From NCBI GenBank assembly GCA_964525945.1, contig CAZGKX010000029.1:1-30136 (forward strand): 30,136 bases of DNA, given 5' to 3'. Under the pieces are notes generated by a model, which was not told the origin of the DNA, made no database searches, and saw only the letters and a list, made by a program, of their open reading frames with translations. Made by a program: the position numbers and the translations under genes. The DNA is from CAZGKX01 sp964525945 (GTDB taxonomy: Bacteria > Pseudomonadota > Gammaproteobacteria > Legionellales > Legionellaceae). This document shows positions 15,365 through 25,294 of this stretch, in pieces (within the stretch, counting starts at the first letter, position 1; every line of letters starts with the position of its first letter).

Positions 15365-17170
15365 ATGGCGAGTGCAGCGAACATAACAGGTAGCAACCAA
15401 AATAATCATTCGCGCTTCTTGAGCAACAAGCAGCGATTTTTTTCTGCGCTTTCAAAATTTGAAAATGATTTAGACAGTACCTTTGCGGACAATGTTGATC
15501 CTATTCTTGACTTTGTAGTCACCCGCGCCCAAAATCGTGTGCACAAATACGGTAAAGAAAAAAATCACCGTTTTTTAGAAACAGATAAATCCCTCATCGA
15601 AGCTGAATATAAAACGTTACTTGCCATCATTAAAAAAAATGATAAAGAATATTGGGCCATTGCAAAACGACGCGAGTGGCTCGACAAAACCCAAAGTGAT
15701 GATGCCGCTCAATATGCTTTCCTGGATGCAGCAACGAAGCGCAATGACTTAGAGCGCCAAGCGTTGAATCAATCTTGGTTGTTGTGTTTGTACTATGCAA
15801 ACTTATTGTTGATCGAAGCACAGGGCTATGACTACGACAAAGACAATCAAGTTCAAAAGTGCAAAGATGATATTGCTTATTTATGTTTAAGTTACCAGCG
15901 TTTTCAACCCGATCCCACAATGCTTGGTGATTGGCAAGAGCAACTGTTCAACGATCTGGATAAGTTAGCCGATACGGCAGAGCATGCTTCCAGAGTTCGG
16001 GGTTGGATTGGTCTCACCAATGCTTACCGACTTTCACTTATTTTTAGCCGCCTTAGCCTACAAACAGCCATTCCCATGGCCCAAGAAATGACTTGGTTTC
16101 AGCAACTCGAAAAGCTGGGCTTGCACTTCAATTTAGAAAGGTTAAACACCACGGGCAATTTGTTTAATGTTTTGAGCGTTGGTCTTTTTGCAAGCCGTTT
16201 CTTGATCAATGCCGCTATCATTTTAAAGCACACATTTGCTCCCACTGACGAAGAAAAAAGTTTAAACGGTGGTTTAACCGCCAGCGAACGTTTTTGGAAT
16301 GAATTAAAAAAACGCCATTGGATTTTAGTCAACGATTTGGTTTGGTCTGTGATCAATTGTTTGAGCAATTTTGCCCCTTATTTCAATATTGCAGCTCCCA
16401 CGGCTAACTATTTACTGGCTTGTTTTTTAGTGTTCGATGCGTTATGGCTGGGATGGAGATTGTATTTAGACGAGCAAACGTATTTTGCGCAGCTGGAATA
16501 TTTTGAGGATCAAGAATCTTTGCTTGATCAAAAAATAACAGTTCTACAAATGAAGACTTTCCTAACTCAGGATGAAAAACTCGAATTGTCACTGCTCGAG
16601 GGCCAGCTTTATACCCTTCGGGCACAGATTGTTCAACTGAATCATAATCGTTTTGGAATCAATTCTGCGACGTTATTTAATATCTCGGCTGCCTTGTTGT
16701 TGATGGTGGGGTTTTCCGCTGCTACGATTTTATCGACGCCGGCGATTGTGCCAGTTTGTTTTTTCTTATGCACGCTGGCGGTATCCATGTATTTATCAGC
16801 AGATAAATTTGGTGCCTACATGAAAGAACGTGCTGTTTATCAGCACGATCACGCCATGCAATTGGTTTCCGCCAGCCCCGATGAAATGAATGCGGCGTGG
16901 AATACTTTTGTGAACAGTATGGTGAAAAATACAGTGATGCCTTTGGTCATTATGAGTTTATTTGCCATCAACTGGCCGACTGCTTTGACGTTAACCTTGA
17001 TATATATGGCTTATGAATGTGGCCACGGGTATATCAACCAGCCTATTGCAGATGAGGGCGATGATGATGAAAAATCCATGAGTAGCTTGACATCTCCTGC
17101 TAACGAACAAGAGGATTTAACGCCGCTCTCTGACAAAGAAGATTCCTTCGTGAGTGTTTTTCGGACTTAA
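15365..17170 (+). CDS. Large multi-spanning protein of unknown function, effector-like
   Basis: 601 residues; I do not recognise a named family. The first 250 residues are polar, helical and rich in charged residues (FENDLDSTFADNVDPILDF, KSLIEAEYKTLLAIIKK). Several hydrophobic stretches follow: about 265-295, 325-370, 438-480 and 520-550. A charged coiled-coil-like stretch (YFEDQESLLDQKITVLQMK) lies at about 378-425. The last 40 residues are very acidic (ADEGDDDEKSMSS, NEQEDLTPLSDKEDS) and end FVSVFRT. A glutamate/aspartate-rich C-terminus before a short hydrophobic end is the usual look of Dot/Icm translocation signals in Legionella and Coxiella; applying it here is inference. GGGG 6 bases before ATG supports the start. 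It is a single gene with its own promoter. Confidence 0.75.
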   Translation: MASAANITGSNQNNHSRFLSNKQRFFSALSKFENDLDSTFADNVDPILDFVVTRAQNRVHKYGKEKNHRFLETDKSLIEAEYKTLLAIIKKNDKEYWAIAKRREWLDKTQSDDAAQYAFLDAATKRNDLERQALNQSWLLCLYYANLLLIEAQGYDYDKDNQVQKCKDDIAYLCLSYQRFQPDPTMLGDWQEQLFNDLDKLADTAEHASRVRGWIGLTNAYRLSLIFSRLSLQTAIPMAQEMTWFQQLEKLGLHFNLERLNTTGNLFNVLSVGLFASRFLINAAIILKHTFAPTDEEKSLNGGLTASERFWNELKKRHWILVNDLVWSVINCLSNFAPYFNIAAPTANYLLACFLVFDALWLGWRLYLDEQTYFAQLEYFEDQESLLDQKITVLQMKTFLTQDEKLELSLLEGQLYTLRAQIVQLNHNRFGINSATLFNISAALLLMVGFSAATILSTPAIVPVCFFLCTLAVSMYLSADKFGAYMKERAVYQHDHAMQLVSASPDEMNAAWNTFVNSMVKNTVMPLVIMSLFAINWPTALTLTLIYMAYECGHGYINQPIADEGDDDEKSMSSLTSPANEQEDLTPLSDKEDSFVSVFRT

Positions 17171-17221
17171 GCCCTTTCTTTGTCCGCCTTAACCGTACTT
17201 TTTTCTTCACAACATCCGATT

Positions 17222-17275
17222 GTTTACCCTTCTTTGCAAGGGTAAACCTGCGTGCGATTAAAAATAAACTATAAT
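17222..17275 (+). promoter_or_regulatory. Perfect 10-bp inverted repeat overlapping the promoter of the trehalose operon
   Basis: GTTTACCCTT-CTTTGC-AAGGGTAAAC occupies 17222-17247. A perfect TATAAT follows at 17270-17275; with normal spacing the -35 would fall at 17247-17252 (CCTGCG, poor), touching the right arm. No T-run follows on either strand, so it is not a standard terminator. A dyad at a promoter with a weak -35 suggests a repressor or activator site for treZ. The intergenic region runs 17171-17331. Confidence 0.5.
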
Positions 17276-17331
17276 CTTACTTAACACACACCTCTTCGCC
17301 AAATAATAACATGTTTAGGGAGCGTTTTTAT

Positions 17332-19192
17332 ATGGATGTAGGGCGAACATTGGGTGCATTTCTTTCTAAAAATGGGCTTTGCCGATTTCGTGTTTGGGGG
17401 CCGTTTGCCAAGGACATGCACCTGGAAATTATTCCTAAAAAGGGTCCTCCTTATCAAGTGGCTATGCGCGCTGATCAAGAAGGGTATTTTCAGGCGGATG
17501 TGAATAATATCCAACCAGGTGATTGTTATTATTATTGTTTCAATGGTAAAAAATATCCCGATCCTGCTTCCCTGTTTCAGCCGCAAGGTGTGTTTGGTCC
17601 GTCGGCAATTGTCGAGGCTTTAGCGTGTGGCACTCATTGGCAACCCCATCCGCTGAGCGATTATATTATTTATGAATTGCATGTCGGTACTTATACCCCT
17701 GACGGCACTTTCGTGGCCATTATTCCTTATTTGGCCGAATTAAAATCATTGGGAATAACTGCCATTGAATTGATGCCTGTGGCGCAATTTTCTGGCGTGC
17801 GTAATTGGGGGTATGATGGTGTGTTACCCTTTGCCGTTCAGCACTCTTACGGCGGCCCCAACGGCCTTAAACAATTGATAAATGCTTGCCACCAGCATGG
17901 TTTGAGCGTTATTTTAGACGTGGTGTACAACCATATGGGTCCTGAAGGAAATAATTTTTCACAATTCGGCCCCTATTTTACCTCTAAATACCAAGGCCCG
18001 TGGGGAGCGTCGCTCAATTATGATGATGCATACAATCACCATGTACGCCATTATTTTATTGAAAACGCGTTGCATTGGTTTGAGGAGTATGGTGTAGATG
18101 CTCTACGATTGGATGCCGCGGATGCGATCGTTGACACCTCTGCTTATCCATTTTTAAAAGAGTTAACGACGAAAACTGCCCGGCTTGCAAAACGCTTAAA
18201 ACGCCCTTGCTATTTGATTGCAGAAAATGGTGCCAATGATTTAAGGCTCATTCAATCCCCTCAAAAAGGTGGTTTTGGAATGCATGCTGAATGGAGTGAC
18301 GATTTTCATCATGCGTTGCACACCTTGCTCACGCATGAAAAACATGGTTATTACCAAGATTTTGGCACTGTTCATCAATTCATCAAAGCTTATAAAGAGG
18401 GGTATGTTTACAGTGGGCAATATTCTCCTTTTCGAAAAAAGCCTTTTGGCATCAGCTCCAAACGTGTGCCCGGTGAAAAATTTGTGGTGTCTATCCAAGA
18501 CCACGATCAAATTGGTAATCGTTTAAAGGGAGATCGTTTAATCCATACCCTCACCATGGCGCAAGTGCGGTTAGCCGCGGCCATGGTGTTTTGTTCTCCC
18601 TACATTCCTTTGCTGTTTATGGGGGAAGAATATGGGGAAATGGCACCGTTTCTTTATTTTGTGAACCATCGTGATCAACATTTAATTGAACTGGTTCGTA
18701 AGGGGCGAGCCCATGAGTTTTTATTGGATGAGTCAGACCTTCCTGATCCACAAGCCGAAGAAACTTTTTTNNNNNNNNNNNNNNNNNNNNNNNNNNNNNN
18801 NNNNNNNNNNNNNNNNNNNNNNNNNNNNNNNNNNNNATGCTCTAAAGAATGAAAAAAAACACAGCCAACTGTGGCATTATCACCAAGAATTGATTGCGTT
18901 GCGCAAACAATTCGATGGTTTTTTTGGGTTAAAGCATCATCATACACAAATCTTTTTAATTGAGCACAGTAATGCGATTGCCATTGTCGGCGCAACAAAC
19001 CATCAATTAATAGCAATATTGGCTAATTTTTCCAACGAGGCTGTGGATTATTCGTCTGTGATTGTGCGGAAGGAATGGCGGTTGTTGTTGAATTCATTGG
19101 ATGAAAAATGGTCGGGTGAGAGCCATCATGGTACGAAAATTTTAGACGATGTGCTCCCTCCGTTTGGATGTATGGTTTATCAAAAGATTTAA
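17332..19192 (+). CDS. treZ: Malto-oligosyltrehalose trehalohydrolase TreZ (interrupted by a gap)
   Basis: Releases trehalose from malto-oligosyltrehalose made by TreY. GH13 enzyme; an N-terminal carbohydrate-binding domain (CRFRVWGPFAK) comes before the barrel. Catalytic residues expected from the family: Asp261 in ALRLDAADAI, Glu298 in YLIAENGAN and Asp392 in QDHDQIGNR. GVRNWGYDGV is the TreZ substrate region, and DPQAEETF just before the gap is also typical. I chose ATG at 17332 because AGGGAG lies 9 bases upstream, not the Met 7 codons earlier. 66 N cover 18771-18836; the frame shifts across them, which shows the gap length is only an estimate. The C-terminal part (LIALRKQ... PFGCMVYQ) is standard. 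Usual family length about 600. Confidence 0.93.
18771..18836. other. Assembly gap (66 N) in treZ
   Basis: To keep the reading frame, the true gap must be 2 modulo 3, whereas 66 is 0 modulo 3. Family spacing suggests a shorter missing stretch. Confidence 0.9.
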
Positions 19193-19194
19193 TC

Positions 19195-20673
19195 ATGGTG
19201 AGTAAAAAATTTATTTGTATCCATGGCCATTTTTACCAACCCCCTCGGGAAAGTCCTTGGTTGGATGAAATTGAGCCCCAAGAATCTGCAGCACCCTATC
19301 ATGATTGGAATGAGCGTGTGACGGCGGAGTGTTATTTACCCAATACCCGCGCACAAGTGGTCGATCTTGATGATAACAGCAGGCATTTGGTGAACAATTA
19401 TGAAAAAATAAGTTTTAATTTTGGACCCACTTTATTGTCGTGGATCAAAATCAATCATCCTTCGTTATTACAAGCCATTGTCGATGCCGATAATCACAGT
19501 CGAAGGCATTGCCATGAGCATGGTAATGCTATTGCTCAAGCCTATAATCACATCATTATGCCGTTGGCCAATGACCGCGATAAATACACCGAAATATATT
19601 GGGGAATCAAAGATTTTGAATATTATTTCAACAGAAAACCAGAAGGAATGTGGTTGCCAGAAACTGCGGTCGATCTTGAATCTTTAGACATAATGAGTGA
19701 ATTGGGCATTAAATTTACCATCTTAGCGCCCCATCAATTGAAACGCTGCCGTGCTTTAGCGGGGGGGGAATGGATGACCGCTGTTGCCACAGGGACTCCT
19801 TATTTGCAGCATTTACCTTCGGGCCGCTCCATCGTGCTTTTTTTCTACGATGGCGCGGTTGCACATGGTGTGGCTTTTGATGGTTTACTCAATGACGGTG
19901 GTGAGTTTGCTCAGCGTTTGATCGATGCCTCGGGGGGCGAACAAACGGCGAATGATTTGCATCACATTGCCACGGACGGTGAAAGCTATGGCCACCATCA
20001 CCATTTTGGTGAGATGAGCTTGGCGTATGCTTTGCAGAAAATTGAACATTCTCCAGAGATAGAGTTGATCAATTACGGTTATTTTTTGGAAGTACAGCCC
20101 CCCATGTTTGAAGCAGAGGTGCAGGTTAACTCGTCGTGGAGTTGCTCGCATGGTATTGAGCGTTGGCGAAACAATTGTGGTTGCAACACCGGCCAATTTC
20201 CACACCAAGAGTGGCGTGCGCCCTTGCGTGCTGCATTGGATTGGCTGCGTGATCAATTGGCACCGGTGTTTGAAGCGACTGTTAGCCCGTATCTCAAAGA
20301 GCCTTGGGTGGCCAGAAATAAATACATAGCGGTGATCCATGATCGTGATCATTTTGAACCTTTTATTAAGGAACAAGCCACTCGGCTTTTAAGCCATCAA
20401 GAAAAAATGTTGGTGCTAAAATGGTGTGAGCTGCAACGTTATGCGTTGTTGATGTACACCAGTTGTGGGTGGTTTTTTGATGAGCTTTCTGGTTTAGAAA
20501 CCGTGCAAATTATTCGTTATGCCGGTCGGGTGATTCAATTGGCCAATCTTTTAACGTTCAGCGATTATGAAACAGAATTTGTAAAACGGTTAGCAATGAT
20601 CCCGTCTAACATCGACACCATGGAAAATGGTGCGAATATTTATAACCAATTGGTGAAACCCTATATCCTTTAA
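19195..20673 (+). CDS. GH57-type glycoside hydrolase with DUF3536-like C-terminus
   Basis: 492 residues. N-terminal GH57 barrel begins CIHGHFYQPPRESPW. The nucleophile is expected at Glu156 (MWLPETAVD) and the acid/base at Asp261 (HIATDGESYGHH). From about residue 316, CSHGIERWRNNCGC and EWRAPLRAALDWLRD mark the DUF3536 region found only in this GH57 subgroup. DUF3536 members I recall are longer (near 800 residues), so this copy is short at the C-terminus. It lies between treZ and treY; ATG is 2 bases after the treZ stop, 20 bases before treY follows. The context points to action on alpha-glucans, perhaps transglycosylation or trimming; the reaction is unknown. No clear ribosome-binding site, so coupling to treZ is likely. 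Confidence 0.88.
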   Translation: MVSKKFICIHGHFYQPPRESPWLDEIEPQESAAPYHDWNERVTAECYLPNTRAQVVDLDDNSRHLVNNYEKISFNFGPTLLSWIKINHPSLLQAIVDADNHSRRHCHEHGNAIAQAYNHIIMPLANDRDKYTEIYWGIKDFEYYFNRKPEGMWLPETAVDLESLDIMSELGIKFTILAPHQLKRCRALAGGEWMTAVATGTPYLQHLPSGRSIVLFFYDGAVAHGVAFDGLLNDGGEFAQRLIDASGGEQTANDLHHIATDGESYGHHHHFGEMSLAYALQKIEHSPEIELINYGYFLEVQPPMFEAEVQVNSSWSCSHGIERWRNNCGCNTGQFPHQEWRAPLRAALDWLRDQLAPVFEATVSPYLKEPWVARNKYIAVIHDRDHFEPFIKEQATRLLSHQEKMLVLKWCELQRYALLMYTSCGWFFDELSGLETVQIIRYAGRVIQLANLLTFSDYETEFVKRLAMIPSNIDTMENGANIYNQLVKPYIL

Positions 20674-20693
20674 CGGCACGGCAAGGAGCCTGT

Positions 20694-22950
20694 ATGCATA
20701 CGCCCGTTTCAACTTATCGATTGCAATTGAGCCATCTTTTTACGTTTGCCGATGCTTGCAACATTTTACCTTATTTACAAGCGCTGGGCATATCCGACGT
20801 TTATGTCTCTCCCATTTTGCAAGCACAGTTTCAAAGTAGCCATGGTTATGACACGATTGATCATGAGCAAATCAATCCAGAACTGGGAGGAGAACAAGGT
20901 TTGATTGATTTTGCCACGCATTTGCAAGCATTGGGTATGCATTTATTGGTCGACATTGTTCCGAATCATATGGCGGCCACCTCACAAAATAGCTACTGGA
21001 CCGATGTGGTGAATAAGGGCGAGGCGTCTCGTTGGGCTTATTTATTTGATATCAATTGGCAGGATTCCACACCGGACAAATTGGCATACCGCCGTTTCTT
21101 TGATGTGAACGAATTGGTTTGTCTGCATGCCGAGGATGAGGCAGTTTTTAACAAAACACACCGTTTAATTTTGAAATTGCTAAAGCTTGGTTATATTCAA
21201 GGATTGCGCATTGATCACATCGACGGCCTAAGAAACATCGATGCTTATTTCACTTGGCTAACGGCAGCAATCGGCCAGCCTTTTTACACCCTGGTTGAGA
21301 AGATTGTGAGTTTTGATGAATCCATTCCAAGCCAATGGCCTATCGCCGGGACCACTGGCTATGATTTTTTAGATCGCTTGAACCAATTGTTTATACAGCA
21401 AACAGGCTTAAATGAACTGATCTTTTATTATGATTCGATAACGGGCAGTACGCAATCGCTGCAGACCTTTCGCATGAATGGCATTGCGTTGGTGATTAAA
21501 ACCTCTTTTGCAAGAGAATTCAATGACTTAACCCAACAATTACAGGCCTTGATCGGTGGAAAAATAGCGGAGATTGAAACGATGCTGATGCAGTTTTGCA
21601 TGCATACTTTGCGTTACCGTTTTTATGTCACCCAAGACCATGTACGCTATGAAGATCGGCAAGCAATTGACGCTATCCTTTGCCAATTACCCGGTGACAA
21701 ACAATTATTGGCACGTTTTAAAGCGGTGTTGTCTTTGGATTATCCACAGTCAATCACGCTTGAACAAAAGACTGCTTGGCGCCAATGGCATAATAATTTT
21801 GAGGTGTTTTCTGGCCCCACCATGGCAAAAGGCTTTGAGGACACGGCATGCTATGCTTACAACCCGCTGATGTCTTTGAATGAGGTGGGCAGTGGCCCGG
21901 AATATTATAGCCAAGCGGGGCTGATTGCTCATTTTCATGCGTTTAACCGCGCGCGCCAGCAGCATTATCCTGGCAGCNNNNNNNNNNTTGAATGCAACCT
22001 CCACCCATGATACCAAACGCAGCGAGGATGTGCGTGCGCGTTTAAATGTATTGACCGAATGCAGTGAGGAGTGGAATCAATATTTGGGCCACTGGCTGGC
22101 TTTAAATCGTGATAAAAAGACCGCAAACGATGGCCAATTGTGTCCCGATGTGATTGATGAGGTGTTGATTTATCAAACATTAATAGGAACTTGGCCATTA
22201 AACAATGGTATTGCCGATTTTAAAACGAGGGTCCATGGCTTTTTAACAAAAGCGATGCGAGAACGCAAAGAACATTCGTTTTGGGCGGATCCAAACTCAG
22301 CCTATGAACAAGCCACTTTGCAATTTTTCGATCAATTGCTGAGCGATGGTGCCTTCATGGCGGAATTTTTAAGCGTTCAACAAAAAATCGCTTTTTATGG
22401 GATGTACAATTCATTGACCCAATTGGTCTTAAAATGCACCTGTCCCGGGGTTCCTGATTTTTATCAAGGCAATGAAACATGGCGCTTTGATCTCGTTGAT
22501 CCGGACAATCGCCAACGCATTGATTTTATAGCTTTAAACGAATTGTGCAGCGATGATCCTTTGCCGCAGTTATTGACAGAATGGCAAAATGGTAAAATCA
22601 AAGTGAATTTAGTTCGGCAGTTGTTGCGCATACGATCCATGCATAGCCTGCTGTTTGAAAAAGGTGATTACTTGCCCCTGGAAGTACAAGGGCAAGCCGC
22701 GGATCATATCATTGCGTTTGCCAGGCATTATCAACAACAATGGATCCTGGTCATTGCTGTGCGCTGGGTATCAAAACTATTGGATGTCAACGCAGCATGG
22801 GCAACGGCCAATATTGAGGCTGAAGATTGTCTTATCCTTCCCGAAGCAGTCACCAACGTGCGTTCATTGTTTGACGGCCAAGTTTTTACAGGTCACCACT
22901 TATCCCTTAAACAGCTGTTAAATCATTTGCCTTTTAATGTGTTGCTTTAG
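20694..22950 (+). CDS. treY: Malto-oligosyltrehalose synthase TreY (contains a 10-N gap)
   Basis: Rearranges the reducing-end alpha-1,4 bond of maltodextrin to an alpha,alpha-1,1 bond, the step before TreZ. GH13 motifs: STYRLQLS at the start, DIVPNHMA (87-94), LRIDHIDGL with nucleophile Asp174, Glu202 in LVEKIV, and THDTKRSED after the gap. PDFYQGNE and RFDLVDPDNR follow as in the family. Total about 750 residues, within the usual range. AAGGAG lies 7 bases before ATG. Ten N at 21978-21987 change the frame; deleting them restores it exactly (see findings). Ends 8 bases before the stop of the convergent hydrolase gene. No TreX-like debranching enzyme is in the window. Confidence 0.94.
21978..21987. 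other. Assembly gap (10 N) in treY, probably of true length zero
   Basis: Codons end exactly at 21977 and restart exactly at 21988. Joining gives PGS-LNATSTHDTKRSED, the same length as TreY homologues in this region. Confidence 0.9.
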
Positions 22951-22958
22951 GATTCATT

Positions 22959-25232
22959 CTAAATCATCAAGCCATCGTTTAGCTCGTCTAAATCGTCGCG
23001 TAAGCTTTGTTTCACGCGCATTTCCACGCCTTTACCATAACAAAACAAGCCAAACGCAGCTAGACCAACGCCGACTGCTGCCACAGGAACGATGACTAAC
23101 AGGCCCAAATGCATGGCGGCCAGTGTCGTAAAGGCCAGGGCCACGGCCGCAGCGCCTAACGCGAGGCTAAATGCGCCGAGCAGTTGCAGGGAAACCCCAT
23201 CCATGATCGCCGTATCCAGATCGAGATCCAGATCATCTTCAACATCGCCCAAGGCAGCTTGCAAGGCTGCAAATTGTTGCTGGGTGGCTAACAACTGCGG
23301 GTGGTTGCCGCGCAATAGACCATTGATTACGGCCTGTACTTTTTCACCAAACGGTTCAGTTGTTAATTCGTCAGGAAGCTCCAAATCCTGGTTTACCAAG
23401 GCTTGGGCACAAAAAAACACGACACTTTCTGCGTAAAACTTAAGCCGTAACGATTGCTTTTCAAAAACGGGACGGTCATCTTCTTGAAAATTCAATTCCA
23501 GCAATTCATCCAAGTGCTTTTTACAGGCCTTAAATTGCTGATATTTTTCAAATGCGTTCAATATCAACGTAGGATCAAGGTCATCGGCATTCAACGCGTG
23601 CACCAAGGTGCTCAAGTCATCAAACTGTGAGTTGACTTGTTCAATGAGCACGCTACGTAATTTGTCCATCAAACTGGCTTTCACTGGCGAAAGGATTAGA
23701 CCGTTGTCTTCACGGCAAAGGTGGGCTGAAAATTCCACGATGTGAGCAAGAGCTTGTACGATAATGTTTTTGTGCTCATCGGATAAATTATTTCGTAAAT
23801 AGGTTTGGACGACGTTTTCAACCAAAGCATGGAGCCCGTACACAATATGCTTAATAAAGTCTGGTTTTTGTTGGGTGGGGTCGAACATGGCCACCAATTG
23901 CTCTTCTTCGGGGTGCCCTCCTAAAAAGCATTGGGTAAAGCCAATCAATTGTTCAGCTGCATTTTCCCCATTAAAATGGGTGTCCAAGTTTAAAGCCAGG
24001 CAGGCATGTTCGGCATTGATATAGCCTTGAGTGTTAAAAGGCAAGACACTTCGCATGTGTGTTTCTGCGGCATTGTGGTAATAGACAATCCGGTCATTGA
24101 TGTAACCACCAATGATATGCCGGCTAATGCCATGGTCCTGGGTCGTGATATAGGCTGTATGATCAAAGGCTTCATAGGCAGATTTATTTTCTAAAATCTG
24201 ATCATAGGTTGTTTTGCGTATCTGCGCCCGCTGGTTTTTCGTAGCGTTATTGTAACTTGCAAAAAAACCATCCAAATGCCATTCCGCTGCGGAATCAAAA
24301 GAGACCCCATGCTGTGATAAAAAATCGTGAAGTTGGCAAATGGTTATCAGTTGAACATGCGAGGTGTTGCCTTTTTTTAAATCAAACAGTTGTTGGGAGT
24401 AAGGATTGCCCGAAGCCGTGCCATGATGGCCCGGCATGTTTAATAAGGAAAATTGGGTGTGTTCCGGATCTTCTACGCGTGGAATGATCGCTCTAAATCC
24501 ACGTGATCGCTCATTTTCCAATATAATTTGTCGATAATCACGCACAATAGGGGGCAAGGAAAAATAACGATTATCCGTCCATTTGTGGAGGCTGAGCAAA
24601 AGCACAAAATCGCCCGGAACTGGATCCAAAGAAAAAATATTGAGTTCAATGGCTGCTGTGGTGTTCCGAAACCCTGCTGCTATGGCTTGCACCTTGTGCA
24701 CGTCTTTGTTCTGTTTCAAGGGGAGAAGCAATTTTGTCAAAACGGCTTTTGTTTTCTCATTATCGGAGTTGGCGATAGCATCGATGATTTCATCAATGGA
24801 ATCAAATTCAGGGTGCTTGCGAAGGGTATCTTGAATGCGTTGTATTTCATGCGCAACGATAATGGATTCAACAGCACCGCGGCTATGGCCAATGATATTA
24901 ATAATATTTTCGCCGCGCGCGATAGGGTCCAATAAAGCACGTAGACCCTCAGCCACTTTGTCATAGGCATTGTGCCCGGATGTATCTGGGCCATTGATCA
25001 CATAAATTTGATCGCGATAGTGGCCGGGGTTGATCGTGGCTGCGGCTGCATCGCTACCCTCTACAACGTTGATGTCTTCATCGGAATCATAGTGAAACGT
25101 TGGCACATGGTGTTCCGACGACTTGATCCGTGAGGAAATAAAGCTCAGGGTTTCGCCACTTGGGGTATTGGGTATGTATCCGTCCGGTTTATATTGGGTG
25201 TCCGTACCTAAAAGAGTAAGCGTAAACGCCAT
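22959..25232 (-). CDS. Predicted serine hydrolase (GHSRG, DUF2235/Tle1-like) with C-terminal membrane region; effector-like
   Basis: 757 residues from ATG at 25232 (GAGG about 8 bases upstream; a GTG four codons earlier overlaps that site). The N-terminal 300 residues read as an alpha/beta hydrolase: NIIGHSRGAVES with nucleophile Ser117, SLDPVPGD with Asp203, and NMPGHHGTASG with His269 or His270. GHSRG plus a DPVPGD-type Asp is the pattern of DUF2235-like lipases such as Tle1 toxins. Residues 300-650 are helical and acidic without a domain I know. Two hydrophobic helices near 690-735 could insert into membranes. The tail (RDDLDELNDGLMI) is acidic, as in Dot/Icm substrates. It is 62 bases downstream of the GH57 gene on the same strand, so possibly the last operon gene. 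Lipase or esterase activity is inference. Confidence 0.8.
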   Translation of the reverse strand: MAFTLTLLGTDTQYKPDGYIPNTPSGETLSFISSRIKSSEHHVPTFHYDSDEDINVVEGSDAAAATINPGHYRDQIYVINGPDTSGHNAYDKVAEGLRALLDPIARGENIINIIGHSRGAVESIIVAHEIQRIQDTLRKHPEFDSIDEIIDAIANSDNEKTKAVLTKLLLPLKQNKDVHKVQAIAAGFRNTTAAIELNIFSLDPVPGDFVLLLSLHKWTDNRYFSLPPIVRDYRQIILENERSRGFRAIIPRVEDPEHTQFSLLNMPGHHGTASGNPYSQQLFDLKKGNTSHVQLITICQLHDFLSQHGVSFDSAAEWHLDGFFASYNNATKNQRAQIRKTTYDQILENKSAYEAFDHTAYITTQDHGISRHIIGGYINDRIVYYHNAAETHMRSVLPFNTQGYINAEHACLALNLDTHFNGENAAEQLIGFTQCFLGGHPEEEQLVAMFDPTQQKPDFIKHIVYGLHALVENVVQTYLRNNLSDEHKNIIVQALAHIVEFSAHLCREDNGLILSPVKASLMDKLRSVLIEQVNSQFDDLSTLVHALNADDLDPTLILNAFEKYQQFKACKKHLDELLELNFQEDDRPVFEKQSLRLKFYAESVVFFCAQALVNQDLELPDELTTEPFGEKVQAVINGLLRGNHPQLLATQQQFAALQAALGDVEDDLDLDLDTAIMDGVSLQLLGAFSLALGAAAVALAFTTLAAMHLGLLVIVPVAAVGVGLAAFGLFCYGKGVEMRVKQSLRDDLDELNDGLMI

Positions 25233-25294
25233 GCTCTGCCTCACTCAGAAAACAATGAAGGCAGAATAATACCATGGTGGTCTTAAAATGTACA

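Noticed and set aside
17222..17247. Rho-independent terminator for the 601-residue protein gene
   Set aside because: Stem is strong but no T-run follows on the plus strand, and it sits next to a perfect -10 box; listed as a possible operator.
24528..24935. 135-codon plus-strand open frame
   Set aside because: Antisense shadow of the GHSRG hydrolase gene; no supporting signals.
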